A DNA stretch of 64,000 bases from NCBI GenBank assembly GCA_902771155.1, contig CACXVS010000001.1, positions 82,030-146,029 on the forward strand, in the 5' to 3' direction. The notes beneath the pieces were generated by a model. It did no database searches. It saw only the letters and a program-made list of their open reading frames with translations, and had not been told where the DNA came from. The translations under genes and the position numbers were made by a program. This DNA is from an uncultured Prevotellaceae bacterium. Its GTDB lineage: Bacteria > Bacteroidota > Bacteroidia > Bacteroidales > Bacteroidaceae. Positions 1 through 9,756 of the stretch are shown here, piece after piece; within the stretch, counting starts at the first letter, position 1; every line of letters begins with the position of its first letter.

Positions 1-1130
<1,130 letters not shown>

Positions 1131-1181
1131 TTAAGAATTAAGAATTAAGAAAAAACAAATATATAGAAAAATCATGGATTA

Positions 1182-1213
1182 TTTGGCTATTTGCTCACAT
1201 AATCGTAAATTTG
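1182..1213 (+). promoter_or_regulatory. Promoter of the DMT transporter gene
   Basis: TTTG at 1182-1185, 20 bp, then TAAATTTG at 1206-1213: a complete Bacteroidetes -33/-7 promoter. It lies inside the longest open frame, which begins at 1174. The true start is therefore downstream, at 1222, 1225 or 1234. Confidence 0.75.
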
Positions 1214-1221
1214 CAGGCAAA

Positions 1222-2130
1222 ATGATGAATGATATGAATAAGAAACTGCAGGCGCATAGCGCCATCTTCTTTGCCAACACCATCTTTGGACTCGGTGTTC
1301 CTGTTACCAAACTGCTGCTCGATGAGTGGGTAACCCCGATGGGTTATATGGCCTCGCGCTCACTGGGTGCGTGCATCCTGTTCTGGATCATTGCGGCCTT
1401 TATGCCTAAGGAACATGTGGAGAGGCGCGATCTCATCACCATTCTTTTCGGTGGTTTGCTGGGTTTTGTAATCTCACAATCGCTTACGGCATGGGCGCTC
1501 GACTATACCAGTCCGGTGTATTTCTCGCTTATCGCCACACTTACCCCAGTGGCTGTGATGCTCTGTGCTGCCCTCACGATAGGAGAGAAGATTACCCCCA
1601 TGAAATCGCTGGGTGTGCTCCTTGGCATTGCAGGTGCTGTGCTGATGGTGCTGATGAGTCAGTCGTTAGGTTCTGGCAAGAACGATCTGATCGGTATATC
1701 CCTGGCCATCCTCAGCGTATTGACGTGGGCCATATACCTTATTATTACGCGTAAGGTTGCTGAGAAGTATTCGCCCGTCACGCAGATGAAGTATGTCTTC
1801 CTGATATCGACCATTGTCACCGTTCCCATCGCTATCCCTGAGTTACCTGTGAATGCCCTTTACACGTCAGCATGGGGATGGGACGGTGTGCTCGAGATGG
1901 CCTTTATCGTGATCTGTGCCACAGCCCTCGGCTACTTCCTCATTCCCTTTGCGATGAAGTATCTTCAGGCCACAACCGTCTCCATCTACACCAACCTCCA
2001 GCCTGTCGTCGCCTCCGTGATTGCCATCATCCTCGGACAGGATATCCTCACCTGGGACAAGCCTGTAGCAGGAATCCTCGTTCTCCTCAGTGCCTACATC
2101 GTCACCGTTGTCACTGCGAAGGAGAAATAA
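1222..2130 (+). CDS. DMT-family (EamA) transporter
   Basis: A membrane protein of about 302 residues with roughly ten hydrophobic segments in two EamA-type halves, typical of drug/metabolite exporters of the RhaT/YdcZ/EamA group. The N-terminal half has the familiar FFANTIFGLGVPVTKLLL pattern. The repeat half starts near ISLAILSVLTWAIYLI and ends in the usual ILLGQ-type C-terminal helices (LGQDILTWDKPVAGILVLLSAYI). The substrate cannot be told from sequence. I chose ATG 1222 because a full promoter lies at 1182-1213, within the upstream extension of the frame; ATG 1234 (MNKKLQ) is also possible. The gene is monocistronic and ends 6 bp before the convergent GH25 gene. Confidence 0.9.
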   Translation: MMNDMNKKLQAHSAIFFANTIFGLGVPVTKLLLDEWVTPMGYMASRSLGACILFWIIAAFMPKEHVERRDLITILFGGLLGFVISQSLTAWALDYTSPVYFSLIATLTPVAVMLCAALTIGEKITPMKSLGVLLGIAGAVLMVLMSQSLGSGKNDLIGISLAILSVLTWAIYLIITRKVAEKYSPVTQMKYVFLISTIVTVPIAIPELPVNALYTSAWGWDGVLEMAFIVICATALGYFLIPFAMKYLQATTVSIYTNLQPVVASVIAIILGQDILTWDKPVAGILVLLSAYIVTVVTAKEK

Positions 2131-2136
2131 GAATCG

Positions 2137-3447
2137 CTATTTGATGGTTTCCTCGGTCAGATATGATTCAAACTGACTCTTGTATCCGTTGAAGACGTTG
2201 ATATCGACATCGCCCAGAATACCAGTGACACGACCATCGGGACAGAGTTGCCAGTAGGTAAGACGGAGGTCGGGCTTGTATTCGCTGTAACGCGCTATCC
2301 AGATGCGATAGTCACGTTTCAGGTCGGTCTGATTTACAAGGTATTTGTTCACAAACATCTGGTTGACGTAGAGGATCGGTTTGACACCCACACGTTTCTC
2401 CACAATCTTCAACCACGTACGGATATGACGGAACATGTTCTCGGCACCTCCCATCTGATTAATCTGCGCATCGCTGGGTTCGATATCGAGCACAGGGGGA
2501 AGATCGCCATGACTGAAACGGGTGTGCTTCAGGAAGAAATCTGCCTGAGAGGCACCGCTGGTACGGACAGACCAGAAGTGATAGGCGCCTGTGCGTATGC
2601 CGTGTTTCCGGGCTTGGACATAGTCGCCGGGGTAGAACTTATTACGAATGGTGATACCCTCCGTACTTTTGATATATACGAACGACACGGGATAGTTGGC
2701 CGTTCCTCTGACATTCTGACTGCCTCGTTTGCCCACATGGGTGATACGTAACTTGTTCCATTGTATGGGAACGGGGCGACGCCCTTTTCCATGCTGGTAC
2801 TTGGCGATGTCGATACCATAGATGCGTTCTGTGGTATAGCGCATACGCTCACCCTGGTATTTGTTCTTGTTCCATTCGCCCACTCTCAGATGGGTATTTT
2901 GATCTACGGGGGTAAAGAGTTCCAGACCGAACCCCTGACGACGGTCGTTCTCCCAATGTCCCTCGAAATAACTGCCGTCTGGTGCATGGTAGGCCCCATG
3001 TCCATGGGCTAAGTTATTCTTGAAGTCGCCCATATAGATACCAAGTGAATCTTGACGCAAACCTGATGTCAGGGAGTCATCGCGGCACCAGCCTACAATG
3101 GTACGACCCAGTGAGTCGAGCATGATGGCTGTTCCCTGACGACAAGCGCCTTCCCATAGATCGATGTTCCTGACATCGATGTGGTGGTCGGGCTCAATAT
3201 GAAGGCGCTGACCATTGGCAAAGGCTACTACCATCTCATAGCCTTCATCCTCTACATTATGGCGCTCAAGGTAATAATCGAGCTCTTCCTGGATGTGGGG
3301 ATTCACTGGCGATGCCTCCTGGGGATGCGTGGGCACCAGACATACTGGCGAAAGGGCCATTCCCACATGTCGGGGTGGGGGGAGAATGTAACTGGAGAGT
3401 ATCAGTACCAACATGGGTACTGTGAGATAAAATAATGTATTCTTCAT
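2137..3447 (-). CDS. MORN-repeat plus GH25 lysozyme-like protein
   Basis: A 436-residue exported or membrane-anchored protein. Residues 1-22 form a hydrophobic signal/anchor. Residues ~135-200 hold MORN-type repeats (YMGDFKNNLAHGHGAY, YFEGHWENDRRQGFG). Residues ~208-425 form a glycosyl hydrolase 25 (muramidase) domain with YGIDIAKYQ (Asp213), the DIE catalytic pair (LPPVLDIEPS, Asp321/Glu323), RIWIARYS and YWQL strands. GH25 enzymes cleave the MurNAc-GlcNAc bond of peptidoglycan. The MORN/GH25 fusion is unusual and suggests envelope tethering. The start lies only 11 bp past the 3' end of tRNA-Arg on the same strand with no promoter between, so the two are probably one transcript. A second GH25 protein is at 11501-12397. 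Confidence 0.88.
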   Translation of the reverse strand: MKNTLFYLTVPMLVLILSSYILPPPRHVGMALSPVCLVPTHPQEASPVNPHIQEELDYYLERHNVEDEGYEMVVAFANGQRLHIEPDHHIDVRNIDLWEGACRQGTAIMLDSLGRTIVGWCRDDSLTSGLRQDSLGIYMGDFKNNLAHGHGAYHAPDGSYFEGHWENDRRQGFGLELFTPVDQNTHLRVGEWNKNKYQGERMRYTTERIYGIDIAKYQHGKGRRPVPIQWNKLRITHVGKRGSQNVRGTANYPVSFVYIKSTEGITIRNKFYPGDYVQARKHGIRTGAYHFWSVRTSGASQADFFLKHTRFSHGDLPPVLDIEPSDAQINQMGGAENMFRHIRTWLKIVEKRVGVKPILYVNQMFVNKYLVNQTDLKRDYRIWIARYSEYKPDLRLTYWQLCPDGRVTGILGDVDINVFNGYKSQFESYLTEETIK

Positions 3448-3458
3448 TGCTTGCCTAG

Positions 3459-3532
3459 TGATTCCGTCGGGATTCGAACCCGAGGCCTACTGCTTAGAAG
3501 GCAGTTGCTCTATCCAGCTGAGCTACGGAACC
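3459..3532 (-). tRNA. tRNA-Arg (anticodon TCT)
   Basis: The reverse strand folds as a standard tRNA. The acceptor stem GGTTCCG pairs with CGGAATC (one G-U), the D arm is TAGCTCAGCTGGATAGAGCA, the anticodon stem ACTGC/GCAGT encloses loop CTTCTAA with anticodon TCT, and the T loop is GGTTCGAATCC. The discriminator is A. CCA is not encoded. Confidence 0.96.
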
Positions 3533-3560
3533 AACCTTATGTGATTTTTGAAATCGGGTG

Positions 3561-3592
3561 CAAAGGTAGGCATTTTTTCGGAAACAGCCAAA
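3561..3592 (-). promoter_or_regulatory. Promoter of tRNA-Arg (and probably the GH25 gene)
   Basis: On the minus strand TTTG (3589-3592), 20 bp, then TACCTTTG (3561-3568): a full -33/-7 pair about 28 bp before the tRNA 5' end. It is the only promoter-like signal before the downstream MORN-GH25 gene. Confidence 0.75.
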
Positions 3593-3613
3593 TTTTCAAA
3601 GGAAAATATCAAG

Positions 3614-5446
3614 TCATTTACGACGACGATACAGTTTCTGAATCAAGTCGGGACGCCCGATGCGTCGTAAACTCTGTTCGATGCCACGTCGTTCTTCGGG
3701 TTTGTACCAGAAGAAATACTGTCGTTGTGCCAGTTTCTCACGTGGTGTCTTGGCACTGAACACTGGTTCGAGGGTATAGGGATCATAGCCTGTGTACCAG
3801 GTCTCTGTGGCATTGGTCATGGGGGTTGGGGTGAAGTCCTGTACTTGTTCCAAGTGGAAGTCCAGATCCTTAGTGATGACAGCGAGTTCGGCCATGTCCT
3901 CTTCACGACAGCCTGGGTGACTGCTGATGAAATAGGGAATGATCTGCTGACGGAGGTTCAGTTTACGGTTGATGCGGTCGAACTGACGCTTAAACTCATA
4001 GAACTGTTGGAACGAGGGTTTGCGCATGAGGAAGAGCACCCGGTCGCTGGTATGTTCTGGGGCTACCTTCAGACGTCCGCTCACATGCCGACTGATCAAC
4101 TCCCGTGTGTATTGTTGGGCGGCCCGGTTGGCCTCTTCGTCCTTACTCCGATAGAGCAGCAGGTCGTAGCGCACGCCACTGCCTATAAAACTGCGTTTGA
4201 TGCCTGGCAGGGCATCTACAGCGTGATAGATATCCAACAGGCGTTGGTGGTTGGTGTCGAGGTTAGGACATATCTGCGGATGGATGCAGCTGGGACGACG
4301 GCATTTCTCACAGGCCTTGTGATTACGTCCATGCATGCCATACATATTGGCAGAAGGACCACCGAGGTCACTCAGATACCCCTTAAAGTCGGGCATCTCC
4401 ATCACCTGTCTTACCTCTTTCAATATGCTCTCCTTAGAACGGCAGGAGATAAACTTACCTTGATGGGCAGAGATGGTACAGAAGGCACAGCCACCAAAAC
4501 AGCCACGATGGATGTTGACAGAGAACTTGATCATGTCGTAGGCAGGAATGCGCTTCCCCTTGTACTTGGGATGGGGCTGACGGGTATAAGGCAGGTCGAA
4601 GGAGGCATCAAGTTCTTCAGTGGTCATAGGCGGGTAGGGCGGGTTCACGACCACATACCGACTATCAACACCCTGTAGCAGTCGTTGGGCATGCATCATA
4701 TTCGACTGTTCCTCAATATGACGGAAGTTCTCTGCCTGAGCACGTTTATCCTTCAGACACTCCTCGTGACTATGCAGCACGATGTCGTCTTCGCGGATCC
4801 CGCCGGGGATGGCTTCCTTGCGTGATAGAAAGACCGTTTGAGGCAGATGATGGATGTCGTGGATGGATTTGCCCTCAGCAAGTTGGCGGGCCAGTTCGAT
4901 GGTAACCTTCTCACCCATACCGTAGGTAATCATATCGGCACCCGAATCACAGAGGATACACTTCTGAAGTTTATCCTGCCAGTAGTCGTAATGGGTAACC
5001 CTTCGCAAAGAGGCCTCGATACCTCCTAACACGACGGGTACATCAGGAAACAGCTGTTTCAGGATCTTGGAATAGACGATGGTGGGATATTCTGGCCGCA
5101 TATCATGACGACCGTCAGGACTATAGGCATCTTCGGAGCGAAGCCTGCGATTGGCGGTGTATTTATTCACCATCGAGTCCATACACCCGGGAGCGATGCC
5201 GAAAAACAAACGCGGACGACCCAGTTTCTTGAAGTCGCGATAATCGCCGTGCCAGTCTGGCTGTGGTACGATGGCCACTCGATAGCCTGCTGCCTCCAGG
5301 GTGCGCCCAATCACTGCAGCACCAAAGGAGGGGTGATCGACATAGGCATCACCCGAGAAGAGGATGACGTCTAATTCATCCCAACCTCTTAGTTCCAACT
5401 CCTTTTTCGTCGTTGGCAGGAAATCTGTCAGTCTATACTCTTTCAC
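3614..5446 (-). CDS. ygiQ: YgiQ family radical SAM protein
   Basis: A 610-residue protein of the YgiQ/UPF0313 family. The N-terminal cobalamin-binding-like region begins LPTTKKELELRGWDELDVILFSGDAYVDHPSFG. The radical SAM cluster motif CxxxCxxC is at Cys316, Cys320 and Cys323 (GCFGGCAFC), with the family features GGPSANMYGM, a CxxCxRxSC segment and a TDKVLRLM-like region (SDRVLFLMRKP). Length is normal. The family is widespread in bacteria but its reaction is still unassigned as far as I know. It starts 5 bp after the 114-residue gene and is the last gene of the minus-strand run from 9548. Confidence 0.95.
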   Translation of the reverse strand: MKEYRLTDFLPTTKKELELRGWDELDVILFSGDAYVDHPSFGAAVIGRTLEAAGYRVAIVPQPDWHGDYRDFKKLGRPRLFFGIAPGCMDSMVNKYTANRRLRSEDAYSPDGRHDMRPEYPTIVYSKILKQLFPDVPVVLGGIEASLRRVTHYDYWQDKLQKCILCDSGADMITYGMGEKVTIELARQLAEGKSIHDIHHLPQTVFLSRKEAIPGGIREDDIVLHSHEECLKDKRAQAENFRHIEEQSNMMHAQRLLQGVDSRYVVVNPPYPPMTTEELDASFDLPYTRQPHPKYKGKRIPAYDMIKFSVNIHRGCFGGCAFCTISAHQGKFISCRSKESILKEVRQVMEMPDFKGYLSDLGGPSANMYGMHGRNHKACEKCRRPSCIHPQICPNLDTNHQRLLDIYHAVDALPGIKRSFIGSGVRYDLLLYRSKDEEANRAAQQYTRELISRHVSGRLKVAPEHTSDRVLFLMRKPSFQQFYEFKRQFDRINRKLNLRQQIIPYFISSHPGCREEDMAELAVITKDLDFHLEQVQDFTPTPMTNATETWYTGYDPYTLEPVFSAKTPREKLAQRQYFFWYKPEERRGIEQSLRRIGRPDLIQKLYRRRK

Positions 5447-5451
5447 CTGAA

Positions 5452-5796
5452 TTAATTAAACGGAGTGCCTTGAAAGGCACGAGTGGTGCTTCCCAGACTC
5501 TCGTTGCTCTTGTTCTTCCAGTTGATGTAGAGCAGCACCAGCTGTTGCAGTCCAAACGCCTTCATATTAGGGTGATAGATGACGTCGAGGCACAGATCGA
5601 GCAAAGCCTTGTCCTTGCCTGCATCACCCGACAGAAGACTACGGATGTTCAGTTTCAGTTTGTCGAGTACTTGCTCGTCAACATAACCGGTAGAATCAAT
5701 GAGATCACGGAAAAGCTGATACTTTTCAATGGTTTGCAGATGCTCGTCAGAGACTTCAATGCTCCGGGTTCCTGTGGAATTGGTCTGGATTTTCAT
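5452..5796 (-). CDS. Hypothetical protein, 114 aa
   Basis: A small soluble helical protein with no domain I recognise and no signal peptide or membrane segment. The central part is Leu/Lys rich (DKLKLNIRSLLSGDAGKDKALLDLCLD). Tight packing between the amidase gene (19 bp upstream) and ygiQ (5 bp downstream) supports it as a real gene co-transcribed with both. Its role is unknown. Confidence 0.75.
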   Translation of the reverse strand: MKIQTNSTGTRSIEVSDEHLQTIEKYQLFRDLIDSTGYVDEQVLDKLKLNIRSLLSGDAGKDKALLDLCLDVIYHPNMKAFGLQQLVLLYINWKNKSNESLGSTTRAFQGTPFN

Positions 5797-5815
5797 AAAG
5801 TTTTTTTTGATTGAT

Positions 5816-8725
5816 TTATAATGATTGTAATAGGAATGTCAGCATACCCCGCATCAGTGTATGGCGTTTCTGCTCCGACTTGATGCACTCGAACGGAAAT
5901 CCGAGTGTCATGGCCTTGTAATCCTTACCATCATAGGCCACACAGGCACTGAAGTCGTCGGCATACTTCATGGCAGAGAAAGCCGGAGACACAGGCTGCA
6001 GAATATCAGGATGCGTTGCAGCATAGTGCACGTCGTTCAGATGACGATAGAATTCGAAGGTCGTTCCGAGTCCGGTGATCATGTCGCGTTCCAGACTGTC
6101 ACGGTTCACACCTTCGTATGAGCATTTTAGCACCTTCTCCAGATACATACGCTCAGAGGGCATCCACATATCTGCTCCCACATACGAACCACTTACCAGC
6201 AGGGCTCCACCTCGAGAGGTGAAGAGTTGCAGGTGTTGGCGCATCATGGGGGAGAAAGACTGGTATTTGCGCAACGACCAACCGTCGTTCTTTTCGAGTC
6301 CCAAAATCAGGTCCACCATATTATACTCAGTGGGGCGTATCTCGTTCTTCTCCAAGGCTTCCGACGAACAGCTGACAATGCTATAGCGCTTGGCAGAAGC
6401 AATGGCTTCGGCGTGGGTGCGGACATAGTTGAAATCGTTGCCGGCGATAAACTGACCAGCTAGTGAGTCATCGGTGTAACCCAGACCGTCTGACGTTGTC
6501 TTACCCATCGTGGCTTTGTTGAAACATGTCTGATAGCCCGACCATCCTGCTGTTCTGCCATAGCTTACACCGGCATCGTATTTCAGGTCGAAGCCTTGTT
6601 CTGCCATATTATCACGCACGGCTGGTGATGACAGGCGATGGAAACCATTGACGATGAGAACCGTTTTCTGGGCTTCTGGCACGTAGTAGGTTGATACCAC
6701 TTCACTGGGGAAACTCTCGCCACCGCTGTTCACTGCTGCTACACGGAAACTATACAGTTGCTCGGGTGCTATCTTTAAAGTCACGCTTGTCTCTCCTTTT
6801 ACATACAGTCCATTATCGAAGCCTCCCTTTTCCACAGCCGTATATACCACATATCCCGTGGGCATGGCAGAAGGTTCTTCAGGATCAGCCACTGGGTTCC
6901 AACTAAGTTTGGCTTCACCATGGGCAGTCAGTTCAACACGCAGATGGTTAGGTGTGAGCGGTGTCACGATGTACGGTTTGTCGTGCATCCTGCAAACATA
7001 GCGTAAGAGTGCTTTGTAGATGCTGCGTGCAAAATCGAAGCGGAAGTTAGGATCCTGTCCGTAACGCATGTCGGCAAAGTTCTGATGCGACATCGTCTCG
7101 AGGATGGCACTCGGCACTTCGGGCACACGACTCTCAGAGTAGTTACGATCCCAGAGTTCACGCTTCTGCCAACTACCATATTTCCGCTGCATTTCAGAAG
7201 GAACGGTAGAGAGCAGTTCATCAGCCAGATCGCGTGAAGCAAGTCTTGAACGTCCACTACTTAAGATGCTGTCGTTCATATAGGTTGTGCATACCGACAG
7301 CGTGCCGGTATGAGACTTTCCGTCAGGTGTATAACCTGCATCGCTGTGGACTGCCAACGATAATTCGATGGGTACGTTACAACCGATGGTATCGGGCATA
7401 TAGCATGAACCGCCAGCCAGATGGTTTGACATCAGCGAACGCGCATTGATATCGTCACCATAGTCGTCTTCTCCGTTCTTCGATGAGTACACATGATAGG
7501 GCATACCAGCCCACTGGGCATAGTAGCGGGCACCTTCCAGACAGCGAGGTAATCCACTGGTGGTATAACCACGACGGATGTTACCCATGCCACCTCCGAA
7601 TCTTACTGCATCGGCTGTTACCACCCCTTTTTTCTCACTCAGGTTCGTGAGTACCACCCGGTTTTGTGCATTGTTACCCTCGTCGAAGTCAAACGTCCCC
7701 AGATACACCCATGTGGAGCCACCCATCTGTTGGTTAACCCTGAACTCCGTGGGGATACCCTGGTGCCACACGGTATAATGGGCATCATCCACGCTTTCTT
7801 TGACGGTCTGATAACTCACATACACGGCATATCTGCCTGCTTCAGGGATGATGGGCTGGTAAGATATCTCACTCTGATGGCGCATGTGATCCACCGTCTT
7901 GGCCTGTCGGGCAGTACCTGCCCTGAAGGGATTCTCACCGTCCATATACACACCCGTGTGATAGGCAAAGCCCACAGAGTCGGTCTGTTCCCATTTCTCA
8001 CTGCCATGTGTCTCGATGTACACACCCATCGCCGTTCTGCGCGTGTCGTTATCCACTATCATCTCGTGCTTCTGCCAGTCGCGCTCACGTGGTGAAAACA
8101 CCACGGCACCGGCCTTTTCGAGCATGGGGATGAGATAGGGTGTCACGATGGTCTGGGTAAACAGGTCCTCTCGCGTACCAAAAAGGGGAGGTCGCTGCCA
8201 TTTCCATACATCGTCCTTGATGTGATAATAGCGTCCATGACTGGCCCAGATTGTCAAATGGCGATTCTGCAGACCACTGGTAATCTTATAGGGTAGGGAG
8301 GCATTGCTCACCCATGGTTGTCCCTGATAGTCGATGTCGCCCCATGTACGCGTGGCATCATCCATTTTCTTCAGTCTGTTGGGTATCAGTTGCTCCAGTT
8401 TCCAGCCTCCGCTTTTGATAGTGAGCCTGTAATCGCGTGTCGAGTCCGGCATCAAGGCCTTCACCTCTTTATATATATTGTCCACTATTTGTGGCGTGAA
8501 GGTCTGTTCTCCGAAGTGATTATCGGCAATGACGTCGATGGTGCGCAACGAATCGTTTTGCTCGATGCTTTTCAGATGCGCATTCGAGCGTATTTGTTGT
8601 CCGAAGGGACGATAGTTCCTGAAATAGTCGTCTAGTCTGTTTTTGAGTGGGTCCTTCTGAGCCTTCTGTGCACTTGCAGGTAACAGCAGCAAGGACGTCA
8701 GGACGAGTATGATGATTCTTTTCAT
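5816..8725 (-). CDS. N-acetylmuramoyl-L-alanine amidase-like exported protein with FnIII domain
   Basis: A 969-residue secreted protein with a signal peptide (MKRIIILVLTSLLLLPASAQ). The first half resembles zinc amidases: ASHGRYYH near residue 160, FSPRERD near 207, and LAVHSDAGYTPDGKSHTG around residue 455, the usual HS[DN]A site of Amidase_3. A Golvesin/xanthan-lyase-type beta domain is inserted near 290-370 (YAVYVSYQTVKES, TADAVRFGGG). A fibronectin type III domain follows (~590-680), then a C-terminal domain of about 280 residues that I cannot name. It probably cleaves the peptide stem from peptidoglycan, but some catalytic ligands are uncertain by eye. The start overlaps the acyltransferase stop by 4 bp, indicating one operon. 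Confidence 0.82.
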   Translation of the reverse strand: MKRIIILVLTSLLLLPASAQKAQKDPLKNRLDDYFRNYRPFGQQIRSNAHLKSIEQNDSLRTIDVIADNHFGEQTFTPQIVDNIYKEVKALMPDSTRDYRLTIKSGGWKLEQLIPNRLKKMDDATRTWGDIDYQGQPWVSNASLPYKITSGLQNRHLTIWASHGRYYHIKDDVWKWQRPPLFGTREDLFTQTIVTPYLIPMLEKAGAVVFSPRERDWQKHEMIVDNDTRRTAMGVYIETHGSEKWEQTDSVGFAYHTGVYMDGENPFRAGTARQAKTVDHMRHQSEISYQPIIPEAGRYAVYVSYQTVKESVDDAHYTVWHQGIPTEFRVNQQMGGSTWVYLGTFDFDEGNNAQNRVVLTNLSEKKGVVTADAVRFGGGMGNIRRGYTTSGLPRCLEGARYYAQWAGMPYHVYSSKNGEDDYGDDINARSLMSNHLAGGSCYMPDTIGCNVPIELSLAVHSDAGYTPDGKSHTGTLSVCTTYMNDSILSSGRSRLASRDLADELLSTVPSEMQRKYGSWQKRELWDRNYSESRVPEVPSAILETMSHQNFADMRYGQDPNFRFDFARSIYKALLRYVCRMHDKPYIVTPLTPNHLRVELTAHGEAKLSWNPVADPEEPSAMPTGYVVYTAVEKGGFDNGLYVKGETSVTLKIAPEQLYSFRVAAVNSGGESFPSEVVSTYYVPEAQKTVLIVNGFHRLSSPAVRDNMAEQGFDLKYDAGVSYGRTAGWSGYQTCFNKATMGKTTSDGLGYTDDSLAGQFIAGNDFNYVRTHAEAIASAKRYSIVSCSSEALEKNEIRPTEYNMVDLILGLEKNDGWSLRKYQSFSPMMRQHLQLFTSRGGALLVSGSYVGADMWMPSERMYLEKVLKCSYEGVNRDSLERDMITGLGTTFEFYRHLNDVHYAATHPDILQPVSPAFSAMKYADDFSACVAYDGKDYKAMTLGFPFECIKSEQKRHTLMRGMLTFLLQSL

Positions 8726-9279
8726 GATAAGTCTCCGATGTCAAAATTCTCAGGCTTCTTACCTTTGAAGCCCTTGAAGTAGCGTTTGATTTCCTGCATG
8801 TCGGCCTCCAGGTTACCGGTAGGAATGATGGTCTTGGTACATTTTATGAGTTTCTTCTCGTAATCCACGCCATAAAGCAGGATGGGAATGCCTGCCTTGA
8901 GGGCAATGAAATAGAAGCCCTTCTTCCAGTCTGGGTTTGGCGACCGTGTCCCCTCTGGTGTGATACAGAGGCGGAAGGTCTTGGCCTCCTTGGCACTCTC
9001 GGCCATACTGTCGGTCATGCTCGTGTGCTTGGATCTCACCACAGGTATGCCTCCCAGACGCTTGAAGAGCGCTCCGAGGGGGAAGAAGAACCATTCCTTC
9101 TTCATCAGGAAATTGATTTGCCAGCCTTGGGCACCCGCATATAACTGTCCTAGGATGAAATCCCAGTTCGTCGTATGGGGAGCCAGGCAGATAATGTATT
9201 TGTCGGGGTGGTCCTCTGTCACTTCAGTTGTCCATCCCCAACGCTTGTATAGAATCCACTTACAGAGTTTCTGCCACAT
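8722..9279 (-). CDS. 1-acyl-glycerol-phosphate acyltransferase-like protein
   Basis: A 185-residue PlsC-type acyltransferase. The catalytic HX4D motif is HTTNWD (His35, Asp40). Block III is TPEGTRSPNPDWKKGF. These enzymes transfer acyl groups in phospholipid or lipid-A-like synthesis at the inner membrane. It is shorter than canonical PlsC (about 240 residues) and lacks an N-terminal membrane helix, like the small Bacteroidetes acyltransferases. It overlaps the amidase gene by 4 bp and lies 2 bp after the 88-residue gene. Confidence 0.85.
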   Translation of the reverse strand: MWQKLCKWILYKRWGWTTEVTEDHPDKYIICLAPHTTNWDFILGQLYAGAQGWQINFLMKKEWFFFPLGALFKRLGGIPVVRSKHTSMTDSMAESAKEAKTFRLCITPEGTRSPNPDWKKGFYFIALKAGIPILLYGVDYEKKLIKCTKTIIPTGNLEADMQEIKRYFKGFKGKKPENFDIGDLS

Positions 9280-9281
9280 AG

Positions 9282-9548
9282 TTAATTGTTCAGCTGATCT
9301 TCAATCTCTCCGATCTGAGCCATAAACTTATCTGTGAGATCCCTATAATAATCACTGGCACTCATACCAGGCTCTGGATGCGATACACGATCGAGGAAAT
9401 CATTGTTGATGCTCACAATCGAATTCAACAGGGCTTCCAAGTTCTCCTTGTCTTTCTCAGGACCATAGAGCGCAATGGCCAATGTCTCTGCGAAGAGTGA
9501 CTCACAAGTCTTTCTGATGTTCTTCTTTAGGGTTCTTTTATTTGCCAT
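9282..9548 (-). CDS. Hypothetical protein, 88 aa
   Basis: A small helical protein with a basic N-terminus (MANKRTLKKNIRKTC) and an acidic C-terminus ending in EIEDQLNN. No family is recognised. It is the first gene of the minus-strand envelope operon; a well-formed promoter lies at 9602-9632 and the next gene begins 2 bp after its stop. Confidence 0.75.
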   Translation of the reverse strand: MANKRTLKKNIRKTCESLFAETLAIALYGPEKDKENLEALLNSIVSINNDFLDRVSHPEPGMSASDYYRDLTDKFMAQIGEIEDQLNN

Positions 9549-9601
9549 ACTTATTAATTATTAATTGTTTCCTTTCGGTTGATTTTGTTATATTGACTAA
9601 G

Positions 9602-9632
9602 CAAAGATAAGCAAATTTTCCGAGATAACAAG
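9602..9632 (-). promoter_or_regulatory. Promoter of the envelope operon
   Basis: On the minus strand CTTG (9629-9632), 19 bp, then TATCTTTG (9602-9609). It drives the run 88-aa gene, acyltransferase, amidase, 114-aa gene and probably ygiQ. Confidence 0.7.
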
Positions 9633-9679
9633 TGTTTCATCCCCAAAAAATATTAAAATGCACAAAATACCCCGATTTC

Positions 9680-9712
9680 TTTCGCATTTCTAACAAAAAT
9701 AAACTAATTTTG
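9680..9712 (+). promoter_or_regulatory. pfp promoter
   Basis: TAATTTTG (9705-9712) fits the -7 box; TTTC at 9680-9683, 21 bp upstream, is a weak -33. The pfp ATG follows 44 bp downstream. Confidence 0.6.
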
Positions 9713-9756
9713 CACGTCGAAAACAATTAATTCATTCAAAAATACAATACGTAATT

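Noticed and set aside
3725..4678. 317-codon open frame on the plus strand
   Set aside because: It lies wholly antisense to ygiQ, whose motifs are unambiguous. The translation has no domain pattern.
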